A stretch of 64,000 bases of DNA from RGIG3528 sp045629005 (GTDB taxonomy: Bacteria; Bacillota; Clostridia; Lachnospirales; Lachnospiraceae). Shown in pieces: positions 14,646 to 25,300 of this stretch. Positions within the stretch are counted from its first letter, which is position 1, and each line of letters begins with the position of its first letter. The notes beneath the pieces are model-generated. The model saw only the letters and a list, made by a program, of their open reading frames with translations. It ran no database searches and was not told where the DNA came from. The DNA is taken from positions 1 through 64,000 of the forward strand of contig JAZQQJ010000081.1 in the NCBI GenBank assembly GCA_045629005.1, in the 5' to 3' direction. Made by a program: the position numbers and the translations under genes.

Positions 14646-16685
14646 ATGGCAAAGGCAGAACAATATGTTTTCGGACTTGATATCGGAACAAGAAGTGTAG
14701 TCGGTACTGTAGGCTATAAAAAGAACGAGAACAACTTTACAGTAGTTGCTCAGGAAATCAGAGAGCATGAAACACGTGCTATGATTGACGGACAGATTCA
14801 TGACATAAACAAGGTTGCCGAAACGATAAAGCAGGTCAGAAGAGCTCTCGAAAACCAGCTTGACGGGACAAGACTTACCGACGTATGTATTGCCGCTGCC
14901 GGCCGTGTTCTTAAAACCGTAACTGTTCATGTTGATGAAGTATTTACAGAGGACACAATTGTTGATGAAGAAGCCGTCAGAGGGCTTGAATTAAAAGGCG
15001 TTGAAGAGGCTTATTCCGAAATTAAGAAGTCACTTACTTCAGATGATGACAATTATTACTGCGTTGCATATTCGGTTGTAAGATATTATTTAAACGATTT
15101 CCAGATTACAAATCTTACCGACCATAAGGCTTCAAGAATCGGTGCGGACGTTCTTGCAACATTCCTGCCCGATGAAGTTATTGAAGGCCTTTATACTACA
15201 GTTGATAAAGCAGGTCTTAAAGTAACAAATCTTACTCTTGAGCCTATTGCCGCAATTATGGTTGCCATACCGGAGAAGTTCCGTCTTCTTAACATTGCTC
15301 TTGTCGATGTCGGCGCCGGAACAAGTGATATCTCCATTACAAGAGAGGGCAGTATTGTTGCTTACGGCATGATTCCTATGGCCGGTGATGCTTTTACCGA
15401 AGTTATTTCCGCAAATCATCTTGTTGATTTCCAGACTGCCGAAACTATTAAGCTTGATGCATCTTTCAATAAAAAATCCATTACATACACAGACATTATG
15501 GGACTGAAGCAGACTACCACACCTGCTCAGGTAAAGAACGAGCTTTCGGATAAAATTGATGAGATTACCGAAAAAATAGCTTCCAGGATTATCGAACTTA
15601 ACGGTGGAAAAGCTGTTAGTGCCGTATTTGTTGTAGGCGGTGGCGGTAAGATTACAGGCTTTACCGATAAACTTGCAAAGGCACTCGATATTCCGAAGGA
15701 ACGTGTTGCGTTAAGAGGTGAGGAAGTCCTTTCATTTGTTGACTTCCCGAGCAAGGACTATAAGAGAACTCCCGAGCTTGTTACTCCTATCGGTATTTGC
15801 CTAAACTACTACGAAAAGAAAAATAATTTTGTATTCGTAAACCTTAACGGAGATTCCGTAAAACTGTATGATAACAATAAACTCACGGTAATCGATGCGG
15901 CAATTGCTGCAGGCTATCCGAATGAGAGACTTTTCCCCAGAAGAGGAAAAGCACTTGAGTTCACTTTAAACGGACGTGCAAGAATGGTAAGAGGAGAGCT
16001 TGGTGAAGCAGCTGTTATTACGGTAAACGGCAAGCCTGCTTCCGCAAGCACACGGATTGAGCCTAACGATGACATCCGAATCCATGAGTCTACCGTAGGA
16101 CGTGATGCTTCAATAGAAGTAAAACGACTTCCGGAATATAATCGTGGAGAGATTCATTTTAACGTAAACAGAAAGGTTATTATTTGCCCGAAGTTCATTA
16201 TGGCTAATGACAATCTTGTTTCGGGCTTTTACGATATTAAGAACGGTGACCGACTTGAACTCCTTGACTACTATACCGTAAGTCAGATTCTTGATTTTAT
16301 GGATATTCCTTTTAAGGACAATATCTATGTAAATAATGAGCCTGCCGACAAGGATACCAAGGTTTATGAGAACTTCAAAGTCAGCTTTGACCTTGAAGAG
16401 GCACCTGTTGTTTTTAATCCCAATGAGAAACATATTGAAGGAAAAAACGTTGAGATTATAGAACCTGTTGAAGAATCACTTCACTCGATTTCTGTTAAGA
16501 TTAACGGCCTTCCGTATTTCCTTAACGGTAAGACAAAGTATCGCTTTGTCGATGTTCTTGATGTTTATCCCTTTGACATTAAGAATCCTAAAGGCTCAAA
16601 GGTGCTTACAAAAATAAACAATAGAGAAGCGGGATTTTCAGATTATATTAAAAACGGAGATTCTCTGGAGTTAAGATGGATTTAA
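14646..16685 (+). CDS. FtsA/PilM-like actin-fold protein with long C-terminal extension
   Basis: A 679-residue protein whose first about 390 residues are an actin-like ATPase of the FtsA type: phosphate loop 1 FGLDIGTRSVVG (9-20), an SHS2-like insertion, phosphate loop 2 LVDVGAGTSDIS (about 219-230) and adenosine loop VFVVGGGGKITG (near 330). FtsA itself is about 420 residues; here about 290 more follow, with short beta-rich repeats (KLTVIDAAIAAG, VITVNGKPA, IKINNREAG-like) that resemble ubiquitin-like/TGS folds. No amphipathic FtsA tail is visible and no ftsZ is adjacent. It lies between coaE and the MBL gene, overlapping the latter by 10 bases. A wall or division role is inferred only. Confidence 0.75.
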   Translation: MAKAEQYVFGLDIGTRSVVGTVGYKKNENNFTVVAQEIREHETRAMIDGQIHDINKVAETIKQVRRALENQLDGTRLTDVCIAAAGRVLKTVTVHVDEVFTEDTIVDEEAVRGLELKGVEEAYSEIKKSLTSDDDNYYCVAYSVVRYYLNDFQITNLTDHKASRIGADVLATFLPDEVIEGLYTTVDKAGLKVTNLTLEPIAAIMVAIPEKFRLLNIALVDVGAGTSDISITREGSIVAYGMIPMAGDAFTEVISANHLVDFQTAETIKLDASFNKKSITYTDIMGLKQTTTPAQVKNELSDKIDEITEKIASRIIELNGGKAVSAVFVVGGGGKITGFTDKLAKALDIPKERVALRGEEVLSFVDFPSKDYKRTPELVTPIGICLNYYEKKNNFVFVNLNGDSVKLYDNNKLTVIDAAIAAGYPNERLFPRRGKALEFTLNGRARMVRGELGEAAVITVNGKPASASTRIEPNDDIRIHESTVGRDASIEVKRLPEYNRGEIHFNVNRKVIICPKFIMANDNLVSGFYDIKNGDRLELLDYYTVSQILDFMDIPFKDNIYVNNEPADKDTKVYENFKVSFDLEEAPVVFNPNEKHIEGKNVEIIEPVEESLHSISVKINGLPYFLNGKTKYRFVDVLDVYPFDIKNPKGSKVLTKINNREAGFSDYIKNGDSLELRWI

Positions 16686-17488
16686 AGCTTTGCAGCCTCT
16701 CTTCAGGTAGCAGCGGAAACTGTGTCTTTGTTTCTGACGGAGAAACACGTATTCTTATAGATGCAGGTATAGCACTTAAAAGAATCGTTTCAGAATTAGA
16801 AGCAATCGGAGAGAGCATTGAAAATATTAATGCTGTGCTTATTACGCACGAACATATCGACCACATAAAGAGTATAGGACCTATTGCGAGAAAGTACTGT
16901 ATTCCGGTTTACGGAACACGTGCTACCCTTTATGAATGCATGAACGGCAGGAATAAAATAGGCGAAGTTAACCCTACGCTTTTAAATGCCGTTAAGCCGG
17001 ATTGTTCTTTTACAAAAGGGACTATTAAAATTACGCCGTTCAGAATTTCGCATGATGCAGCCGACCCTGTTGCCTATTCCTTTGAAAGCAACGGTCATAA
17101 AGTCAGTATGGCGACGGACCTTGGTTTTTTTGATGATGACATTGTTTCACATCTTGCCGGTTCCGAACTTCTTTACCTTGAAGCAAATCATGACATAAAT
17201 ATGCTGGAAGTCGGGCCTTATCCTTATTCGCTTAAACAACGAATAAAAGGAGAGTGCGGACATCTTTCAAATGAGGATTGTGCCAGATTGCTTGTTAAAC
17301 TTTGCAATAACTTTGATACAAGAATAATTCATGTTATTCTTGCACATCTGTCCGAGGACAATAATTTCCCGGAGCTTGCACTTGAAACCGTTAAAGCCGA
17401 GCTTTATATGGCTGTTGAAGAAGGTAAAAGACCTGAAGTTCATGTTGCACCGAGATTTGAGCATTCCTTTATTGCAGAAATTTATTAG
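16676..17488 (+). CDS. MBL-fold metallohydrolase (YycJ/WalJ type)
   Basis: A 270-residue metallo-beta-lactamase-fold protein. The start (LKLCSLSSGSSGNCVFV) and the zinc motif THEHIDHIKSI (HxHxDH) match the YycJ/WalJ family, together with SHDAADPV and LEANHD. WalJ in Bacillus is encoded near the WalRK cell-wall regulators and acts in DNA replication/division coordination; here no walRK is nearby. It overlaps the FtsA-like gene and ends the polA operon. Confidence 0.88.
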   Translation: MDLKLCSLSSGSSGNCVFVSDGETRILIDAGIALKRIVSELEAIGESIENINAVLITHEHIDHIKSIGPIARKYCIPVYGTRATLYECMNGRNKIGEVNPTLLNAVKPDCSFTKGTIKITPFRISHDAADPVAYSFESNGHKVSMATDLGFFDDDIVSHLAGSELLYLEANHDINMLEVGPYPYSLKQRIKGECGHLSNEDCARLLVKLCNNFDTRIIHVILAHLSEDNNFPELALETVKAELYMAVEEGKRPEVHVAPRFEHSFIAEIY

Positions 17489-17556
17489 TAAAAAAACGTA
17501 TTTTTAAAACCTAATCGAAAAAGATACGTGAAGATAAACGAAAGAGAGAAAACAAA

Positions 17557-17829
17557 ATGAAAAGAGCAGTTATCACCGTTGTCGGAAAAGACTGCGTCGG
17601 TATCATTGCAAAAACATGTACATATCTTGCCGACAGCAGCATTAACATCCTTGACATTTCACAGACAATTCTTCAGGAATTCTTCAACATGGTTATGATT
17701 GTTGACCTTGCTAAATGTGAAAAGGACTTTCTTGTTATCGCCAATGAGCTTGAACAGTTGGGCGAGTCAATGGGACTTGTTATTAAAATCCAGCGCGAAG
17801 ACATTTTTGACATGATGCACAGAATATAG
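17557..17829 (+). CDS. ACT domain-containing protein (UPF0237)
   Basis: A 90-residue single ACT domain (KRAVITVVGKDCVGIIAKTCTYLAD) of the UPF0237 type. ACT domains bind amino acids or other small ligands. It is followed 11 bases later by the UPF0210 gene, a pairing conserved across Firmicutes, suggesting one shared but unknown function. Confidence 0.88.
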   Translation: MKRAVITVVGKDCVGIIAKTCTYLADSSINILDISQTILQEFFNMVMIVDLAKCEKDFLVIANELEQLGESMGLVIKIQREDIFDMMHRI

Positions 17830-17840
17830 AAGGACATGAC

Positions 17841-19205
17841 ATGATAACCCGACAGGAAATAATTGAAACAAACAATATGATTCAGGATGCGAAGCTTGAC
17901 GTGAGAACAATCACTCTTGGTATTTCGCTTCTTGACTGCATTGATTCCGATCTTGACAGATGCTGTGAGAGAATTTACGAAAAGATTACAAGGCTTGCAG
18001 GCAATCTCGTAAAGACCGGGGAAACAATAGAAAAGGAATTTCAGATTCCTATTGTAAACAAAAGAATCAGCGTTACCCCGATTGCACTTATCGGTGGTGC
18101 CTGCTGCAAATCCCCTGATGATTTTGTTAAAATCGCGAAGACACTTGATAAAGCGGCAAAGGCTGTTGGCGTGAACTTCCTCGGTGGATATTCAGCACTT
18201 GTAAGCAAAGGAATGACGCAGGCTGATAAAAACCTTATTCTTTCCATACCTAAGGCACTTTCACAGACATCTCTTCTTTGCAGCTCGGTAAATGTCGGCT
18301 CAACAAAAACGGGTATCGACATGGATGCCGTAAAGCTTCTCGGACAGATTATAAAGGATACCGCAGAGGCGACAAAAGAAGATTCCTGCCTTGGCTGTGC
18401 GAAACTTGTTGTTTTCTGCAATGCACCCGATGACAATCCTTTCATGGCCGGTGCATTCCATGGTGTTACCGAAGCAGATGCCATCATTAATGTCGGTGTC
18501 AGCGGGCCGGGTGTTGTTAAAAAAGCACTTGAGCAGGTACGTGGTGAAAGCTTTGAAGTCCTCTGCGAAACAATAAAAAAGACTGCCTTTAAGATTACAA
18601 GAGTCGGACAGCTTGTTGCTAAGGAAGCTTCCCGGATGCTTAACATACCTTTCGGTATTGTCGATCTTTCACTTGCTCCGACACCTGCTGTTGGTGATTC
18701 TGTTGCCGACATATTAAAGGAAATCGGTCTTGAACATCCGGGCGCACCCGGTACAACGGCTGCACTTGCACTTTTAAACGACCAGGTTAAGAAGGGTGGA
18801 GTAATGGCATCCTCATATGTTGGCGGACTTTCAGGCGCATTCATACCTGTTTCTGAAGACCAGGGAATGATTGATGCGGTTAATGCAGGTGCACTTACAC
18901 TTGAAAAGCTTGAAGCTATGACGTGCGTATGCTCTGTAGGTCTTGATATGATAGCTATTCCGGGAGACACAAAAGCTTCATCAATTTCAGGTATAATTGC
19001 CGACGAAATGGCAATCGGTATGATAAATGCAAAGACTACGGCTGTAAGACTCATCCCTGTTATCGGAAAGGGAGTGGGCGAAACCGTTGAATTCGGCGGG
19101 CTTCTCGGATACGCTCCTATAATGCCTGTAAACAGATTTGACTGCTCATCATTTGTAGACAGAATCGGACGCATTCCTGCGCCTATACATTCATTTAAAA
19201 ACTAA
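17841..19205 (+). CDS. UPF0210 / PFL family protein (DUF711)
   Basis: A 454-residue member of the PFL-like UPF0210 family, recognised by its overall sequence (start MITRQEIIETNNMIQ; DIRTITLGISLLDC-like; GFSALV/GGYSALV; GSTKTGIDMDA). It is related in fold to pyruvate-formate lyase type barrels but lacks a visible glycyl-radical C-terminal motif, so formate lyase activity should not be assumed. It is paired with the ACT protein. A 377-residue minus-strand frame inside it is only a shadow. Confidence 0.85.
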   Translation: MITRQEIIETNNMIQDAKLDVRTITLGISLLDCIDSDLDRCCERIYEKITRLAGNLVKTGETIEKEFQIPIVNKRISVTPIALIGGACCKSPDDFVKIAKTLDKAAKAVGVNFLGGYSALVSKGMTQADKNLILSIPKALSQTSLLCSSVNVGSTKTGIDMDAVKLLGQIIKDTAEATKEDSCLGCAKLVVFCNAPDDNPFMAGAFHGVTEADAIINVGVSGPGVVKKALEQVRGESFEVLCETIKKTAFKITRVGQLVAKEASRMLNIPFGIVDLSLAPTPAVGDSVADILKEIGLEHPGAPGTTAALALLNDQVKKGGVMASSYVGGLSGAFIPVSEDQGMIDAVNAGALTLEKLEAMTCVCSVGLDMIAIPGDTKASSISGIIADEMAIGMINAKTTAVRLIPVIGKGVGETVEFGGLLGYAPIMPVNRFDCSSFVDRIGRIPAPIHSFKN

Positions 19206-19223
19206 GACAAAGGGTTAGTGAAA

Positions 19224-20672
19224 ATGAGCTACTTAACAAAAGACTTCGATTACAAAAATGTCCTTTATAATTTTGAACAGCTTACGAAGATTCCTCATGG
19301 CTCAGGCAATACAAAGGCTATTTCGGACTATGTTCGCGATTTCGCAAAAGAAAAAGGGCTTGATGTATATCAGGACGATTCAAACAACCTGATTATACGT
19401 GTTCCTGCAAGCAAAGGCTTCGAAGACAGAAAAACGGTTATGATTCAGGGACACCTTGATATGGTCTGTGAGAAGGAAGCTTCTTCAAAGCATGATTTTG
19501 AAAAAGATCCTCTTGACATTTACATCGAGAACGGAGCTCTTCATGCAAAGGGAACGACGCTTGGCGGTGATGATGGTATTGCGATTGCTTATATGATGTC
19601 TCTTATGACATTCGATGAGCCTCATCCCGAGCTGGAACTTCTTATGACGACCGATGAAGAAACCGGCATGTACGGTGCAAAGGACCTTGATAAATCTCTT
19701 CTTAAGGCATCTTATCTTATTAACTGCGATTCGGAAGAAGAAGGCTGGTGCTTTGCAGGTTGTGCAGGCGGACTTCGACAGGACATAAGTTTTAACCTTG
19801 AAAGAGCTGAGACTACAGGTACACCATATATCCTTAAGGTTTCAGGACTTACAGGCGGTCATTCCGGTGTTGAGATTAACAAAAACAGAATTAATGCCAA
19901 TAAGCTTATGGCAAGGGTTTTGTTTATGCTTCGCGATGAGGTTGAGTATTTCCTTCTTGACATTCGCGGTGGAAAGTTAGATAATGCCATAACGCGTGAT
20001 TGTGAATCAAAATTTGTTTCCGATTGTGATGAATTAACTGTCAAAAAGGCAGTTGAAAAGATTAATGACACTCTCAGAAACGAATCTTCAAGCCGGGAAC
20101 CGGGACTTAATGTTTCTGTTGAGGTTTTTAAGACCGAAGAAAAAGAATTTTTCTGTCTTACGCCTTTATGCTTTGAAAAGCTGCTTTATTTCCTTGTTCA
20201 GTGTCCGTATGGTATTCAGAGAATGAGTGCGGATGTTCCCGGACTTGTTGAAAGTTCTTTGAATCTCGGCGTTTTAAATACGACTGAAGAAAATGCAAAT
20301 ATAAGGTTTTCAATCAGAAGTTCTGTTTCCAGTATGAAGCATTACATATCCGATAAGCTTGCATATCTTGCCGAGCTTCTTGGAGCATCATCAGAAACAG
20401 AGGGCGAATATCCTGCATGGGAATATCGCAAGAATTCGTATCTTCGCGACTGCTATGTTAAACTTTTTAAAGAAGAATACGGTAATGAACCAAGAGTTGA
20501 GGTTATGCACGCAGGTCTTGAATGCGGTCTTTTGTTCGAGGCAAAGCCTGAGCTTGATATTATTTCAATCGGGCCGGATATGAAGGATGTGCATAGTCCT
20601 AATGAACAGCTTTCGCTTGAATCAGCAGTAAGGGTTTATAAGTTCCTTGAAAAGCTGTTGATTATGCTTTAA
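19224..20672 (+). CDS. pepD: Aminoacyl-histidine dipeptidase (PepD)
   Basis: A 482-residue M20-family zinc dipeptidase. Metal-binding motifs are visible in order: GHLDMVCEK, LGGDDGIA, TDEETGM, INCDSEEEG, and HAGLECG near the C-terminus, with the lid/dimerisation domain between. It hydrolyses Xaa-His and related dipeptides in the cytosol. The ATG at 19224 is preferred over the GTG at 19218 because AAAGGG lies nine bases before it. It may belong to the same operon as the ACT/UPF0210 pair. Confidence 0.93.
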   Translation: MSYLTKDFDYKNVLYNFEQLTKIPHGSGNTKAISDYVRDFAKEKGLDVYQDDSNNLIIRVPASKGFEDRKTVMIQGHLDMVCEKEASSKHDFEKDPLDIYIENGALHAKGTTLGGDDGIAIAYMMSLMTFDEPHPELELLMTTDEETGMYGAKDLDKSLLKASYLINCDSEEEGWCFAGCAGGLRQDISFNLERAETTGTPYILKVSGLTGGHSGVEINKNRINANKLMARVLFMLRDEVEYFLLDIRGGKLDNAITRDCESKFVSDCDELTVKKAVEKINDTLRNESSSREPGLNVSVEVFKTEEKEFFCLTPLCFEKLLYFLVQCPYGIQRMSADVPGLVESSLNLGVLNTTEENANIRFSIRSSVSSMKHYISDKLAYLAELLGASSETEGEYPAWEYRKNSYLRDCYVKLFKEEYGNEPRVEVMHAGLECGLLFEAKPELDIISIGPDMKDVHSPNEQLSLESAVRVYKFLEKLLIML

Positions 20673-20684
20673 AGTGAGGATTTT

Positions 20685-22310
20685 ATGGGTAATGAGTTAG
20701 ATTTTTCAAAGCTTTCCGAGAATCTCGACAAAGAAATAGAGGGTGTTATTGATGCCGAGACTTCTAAAGCTATGGATGAGGCCGTTGATGCTGTCATGAA
20801 AGCAAACGAGAATGATGATGAGTCAATTCTCGATGCTGTTGAAGAGACAGCCAATCTTATTGAAAACGAGCCGTCCGAAGGGGAAGAAATAACAGAAGAG
20901 ACGGAAGAGACATCAGAAACCGTTGAAACAAAGGACTCAGAATTTATTCCTAAAGTTGATTTGTCGGGAATATCTTTTGATGATGATGAAGAAGACGAGG
21001 ATGATTCTGAAAAGACAGAGGATGATTATCTTTTTGAGGACGTAAGTTCTGCACTTGCTGAGCAGGTAGAAAAGAACCTCGGTCCCAGTTTTGCTGAACT
21101 TCTTGACGAAGAAGAGGGTGATGAACCCGATCCCGTCAGAAAAAAGAAGGTTAAGAAAGATGATGAGGAAGGTAATTCAGGTTTTATGTCTTCTGTTCCC
21201 AAATGGCTTAAAATTGTTATTTTAGTATTACTTATCCTTGTTTTTCTCGGACTTTTCCTTCTTTTTACAAAGCCCGGACATGTTGTACTCAGTAGGGTAG
21301 CAACAAGCATTATTATGAACAGGGTTGAGCATGAAGTTGTTCCAACACAAAGTGTTGATCCTGAGAATCCCGGCGGTGAAGTTGTAAATCCGGGACAGCC
21401 TACGCAGGCGCCTGATGTTACTCAGGGAGCAAATCAGCCTGACGTTACGCAGGGACCTTCCTACATTGATTCCGACGATCCTCAGTTTGAAGAAGATAAC
21501 TCAGTTATTAATATTCTGCTGATCGGTGTTGAAAATATTTATAACGATTCAATAGGCCGTGCCGATTCCATTATGGTTGCGTCGCTTGATAAGGACGGCG
21601 GTCCTGTTAAGCTTGTAAGCTTTATGAGAGACCTTTATGTAGAGATTCCGGGTCACGGTGACAATAAGCTTAACGCTGCTTATACTTATGGTCAGGGACC
21701 TCTTCTCCAGCAGACACTTGAAAAGAATTTCGGTCTTAAGACTCAGGGTTATGTTGTCGTTAACTTTGACGGCTTTGAAGCAATTGTTGATGCTCTCGGT
21801 GGTATTGATATTTCTCTTACTGCAGAGGAAGCCGAATATCTTAACACACATGATTACATTTCAGACCCTGCACAGAGAAATGTTGTTGCAGGCAATCAGC
21901 ATATGACAGGTAATCAGGTACTCGGATATTGCCGTGTACGTAAGGTTAATACAAATTCAGGCGGTTATGCTGATTACGGTCGTACCGAAAGACAGCGTAT
22001 TGTTCTTAAGAAGATTTTTGATAAGTATAAAACAAAGAACTTCACAGAACTTTATTCTATTATGCTTAAGTGCCTTGAATATGTTAAGGTTCCGGATGGC
22101 GTAGATATTGAAAAAACATTCTCCGATTGTTTGCTTTATGTTATTGAAAATAAAGTATTCGATATGGATGAGTATCGTGTACCGTTTGAAATAGACGGTC
22201 AAAGGTACTTTAACAGTACTAAGATAGATGGTCAGGAAGTACTCTGTTTCTATTCTGAAAATGCTACGATTTTACACGATATTCTTTATGGAGAAAAAGA
22301 AAATGAATAG
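20685..22310 (+). CDS. LCP (LytR-CpsA-Psr) family glycopolymer ligase
   Basis: A 541-residue protein. The first about 165 residues are a strongly acidic cytoplasmic region (many Asp/Glu runs), followed by one membrane segment (IVILVLLILVFLGLFLLF, about 175-195), a Pro/Gln-rich linker and an extracellular LCP domain from about 268. The LCP motifs INILLIGVENI, RADSIMVASLD, SFMRDLYVEIPG, KLNAAYTYGQ and RTERQRIVL are intact, including the Asp and Arg residues that hold pyrophosphate lipid. LCP enzymes move wall teichoic acid or capsule polymers onto peptidoglycan. The acidic tail is longer than usual. Its stop overlaps the start of the GH2 gene. Confidence 0.93.
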   Translation: MGNELDFSKLSENLDKEIEGVIDAETSKAMDEAVDAVMKANENDDESILDAVEETANLIENEPSEGEEITEETEETSETVETKDSEFIPKVDLSGISFDDDEEDEDDSEKTEDDYLFEDVSSALAEQVEKNLGPSFAELLDEEEGDEPDPVRKKKVKKDDEEGNSGFMSSVPKWLKIVILVLLILVFLGLFLLFTKPGHVVLSRVATSIIMNRVEHEVVPTQSVDPENPGGEVVNPGQPTQAPDVTQGANQPDVTQGPSYIDSDDPQFEEDNSVINILLIGVENIYNDSIGRADSIMVASLDKDGGPVKLVSFMRDLYVEIPGHGDNKLNAAYTYGQGPLLQQTLEKNFGLKTQGYVVVNFDGFEAIVDALGGIDISLTAEEAEYLNTHDYISDPAQRNVVAGNQHMTGNQVLGYCRVRKVNTNSGGYADYGRTERQRIVLKKIFDKYKTKNFTELYSIMLKCLEYVKVPDGVDIEKTFSDCLLYVIENKVFDMDEYRVPFEIDGQRYFNSTKIDGQEVLCFYSENATILHDILYGEKENE

Positions 22311-25300
22311 TTATTTTAATGATTCATGGAAATTCTTTAAAACGGATATAAAGACTGCTTACAGTGATGTAAGCGGTCTTTTTGCGTCATTTAAAGATGT
22401 TTGCATTCCTCACGACTGGCTTATTGAAAATTCGAAGGATTTATATGAAACTTCTTCAGGCTGGTACTATAAGGAAGTTGATTTTGAGAGAACTTCTGCA
22501 CATACATTCCTTCGGTTTGACGGTGTTTATATGGACAGTGAAGTCTATGTTAACGACGTTAAAGTTTTTGAATGGAAATACGGTTATTCTACATTTACTT
22601 TTGAAATTACTGATTATATTAATCCAGGTAAAAACATTATAGTTGTACATGTACGCCATGAAAATCCGAATTCGCGATGGTATTCGGGAGCCGGTATATT
22701 CAGAAACGTTCATCTTATAGAAAAGAGCGAAGCTTATTTGCCCGAAGACGGTAATTATGTACACATTTCACCGCTTGGAAATGGTGATTTCGGTATAAAT
22801 ATCGAATCAGAGGTGTTTGTTTCCGGTATTTCCGAAGAAAAGCCTTCTAACCTTAAAGGCTTTAAAACCGTTTACACGCTGACCGCACCTGATGGGAAGA
22901 CAACTGTCCTTGGGGAAGGCGATTATGTCGGTATTGCTTCGGATATTTTTAAAAGCCGTTATATAAAAGCTAAAGAAGAGCTTTTGCATGAATGTCCCGA
23001 AGGCTACAGAGAAGCTGATTTTGATGAAGATTTTAAGGATACCGGAATCTTTTCTTTTTCTTCCATTGTTTCAGACCCTTATATTTGGGACATAGAGGCA
23101 CCGAATCTGTACAAACTAAACGTTAAACTTTGCTACGAAGGTTCCGACGAAGAGCCTTTGGAAATTCTTGATGAATGTGATTTTAAAATTGGCTTTAAGA
23201 CAGTTGTTTTTGACTGTAATAAAGGCTTTTTCTTGAATGGCAGGAACATTAAGCTTAACGGTGTATGTGAACATCATGACCTTGGTGCATTAGGATCTGC
23301 TTTTAACAGAGAGGCAATGATCCGTAAGCTTCGCATGCTTAAAAAGATGGGAGTTAATGCGCTTCGAACAAGCCATAATATGCCTGATCCGCAGGTTATG
23401 GAACTTTGCGATGAAATGGGTGTTCTTGTTGATAATGAAGCCTTCGATATGTGGGAAATGCCCCTTACAAAATATGATTATGCGCGTTTCTTCCCTGAGT
23501 GGTCGCAAAGAGATGTATTTTCATGGATTCGCCGTGACAGAAATCATGTTTCAAACATTATGTGGTCAATCGGAAATGAAATTCCCGATACAGTTAACGG
23601 TGAAAAAGGTGTTTTGATTACAAAACATCTTATTTCGCATGTTCTTGTATTTGACCCGTATATCAATTCGCATGTTACAATTGGTTCTAATTTCATGGAG
23701 TGGGAGAAAGCAAGGAATTGCTCCGCTGTTCTTAAATATGCAGGCTACAATTATGGTGAGAGAATGTACGAAAATCACCATAAAGACCATCCTGATTGGA
23801 TTATTTACGGAAGCGAAACAGCATCATTGGTTACAAGCCGAGGTGTTTATCATTTCCCGTTAGACGAGCCTATTATGTCTGATGAAGATGGTCAGTGCTC
23901 ATCACTTGGGAATTCAACTTCAAGCTGGGGCGCCAAAAATGTCGAATCCTGTGTTTATATTGACAGGGACACTCCTTTTTCGCTTGGTCAGTTTTTGTGG
24001 TCCGGTTTTGATTATATCGGAGAACCGACCCCTTATAATTCCAAGAATTCCTATTTTGGCCAGTTGGATACTGCTGGCTTCCCGAAGGACCAGTATTACT
24101 GCTTTATGGCTGAATGGACGGATGAGGAGACTAATCCTTTTGTACATCTTTATCCTTACTGGAACTGGAATGATGGACAGATTATAGATGTAAGAGCATG
24201 TTCTACAGGTGCTTCTGTTGAGCTTTTCTTAAATGGTAAATCTCTTGGCAGAAAGTTTATTAATCATACTGACGGCAAAGAACTTATTCCAACTTGGAAG
24301 GTTCCTTTTGAAAAAGGTGAAATACTTGCTATCAGCTATGACGAGACAGGAAAAGAACTTGCAAGAGACAGACATGTTACTTTCGGTGATTCAGTAAAGC
24401 CCGTAATACATGTAGAGCAGGGCGCAAAGTATTCTCTCGTTAAAAATGATTTTCAAAATGAGGCTTCTCTTGTTATTGAGCCTGATGGAAGAGAATTGTA
24501 TTTTGTTGACATATCCATGTCCGACAAGGATGGTAATATTGTTGAGAATGCTATGGATTACGTTTTTGTCAACGTTAAAAACGGAAAGCTTAAAGGCATG
24601 GACAATGGCGATTCGACGGATTATGACAGTTATCAATCGGCGTCACGTAAGCTTTTTAACGGAAAACTGCTTGCTATAATTGAGCCCGACGGTTTAGAGC
24701 CGGTTTACGTTGACGTTTCAAAATCCGATAAGCTTATTCAGGTCAGACAGATTAAGCTTTCACATGATGATTCTCTCAAGCTTACGAAAGAATGTAATAC
24801 TGCTATCGTAAACGTTGAAATTCTTCCGGAAGATGCCGATGATAAAGAATTCTCCTATAAGATTATTAATCGTGCCGGCATTGAATTGGATTTTGCCGAA
24901 ATTACAAAGATTGACGACTCTCACATAAAGGTAACTGCTTATGGAAACGGTGAGGGTTATCTTCGCGTTACTTCAAAATCCGGCAGTGAGATTGTCAGAA
25001 TTATGTCACAGCTTGAAATAAGCTCCGAAGGTCTTGGCGAGCGTTATATGAACCCTTATAAATTTGTTTCGGCAGGCCTTAATTCTCATGTTATTGCAGG
25101 CTGCAGAGGCGGTAACGATAAAGGTATTGCTACTGTTGATAATGCTCGAAGCGGTATTGTTTTTGAAAATATGGATTTCGGCGAGTCCGGAACAGATGAA
25201 ATGATACTTACGCTCTTTACCTTCAGTGATTCCATATATGAAATTGAGCTTTATAAAGGGGATGCAACTGAGGAAGGTAAAGCCCAGCTGATTGACGTTC

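Noticed and set aside
17496..17529. ACGTAT...ATACGT inverted repeat after the MBL gene
   Set aside because: Short AT-rich stem with a mismatch and no T tail; may be chance.
18041..19174. Minus-strand 377-residue open frame inside the UPF0210 gene
   Set aside because: It is the antisense of a well-supported gene and its translation is Ser/Thr/Pro-rich with no domain; codon bias explains the length.
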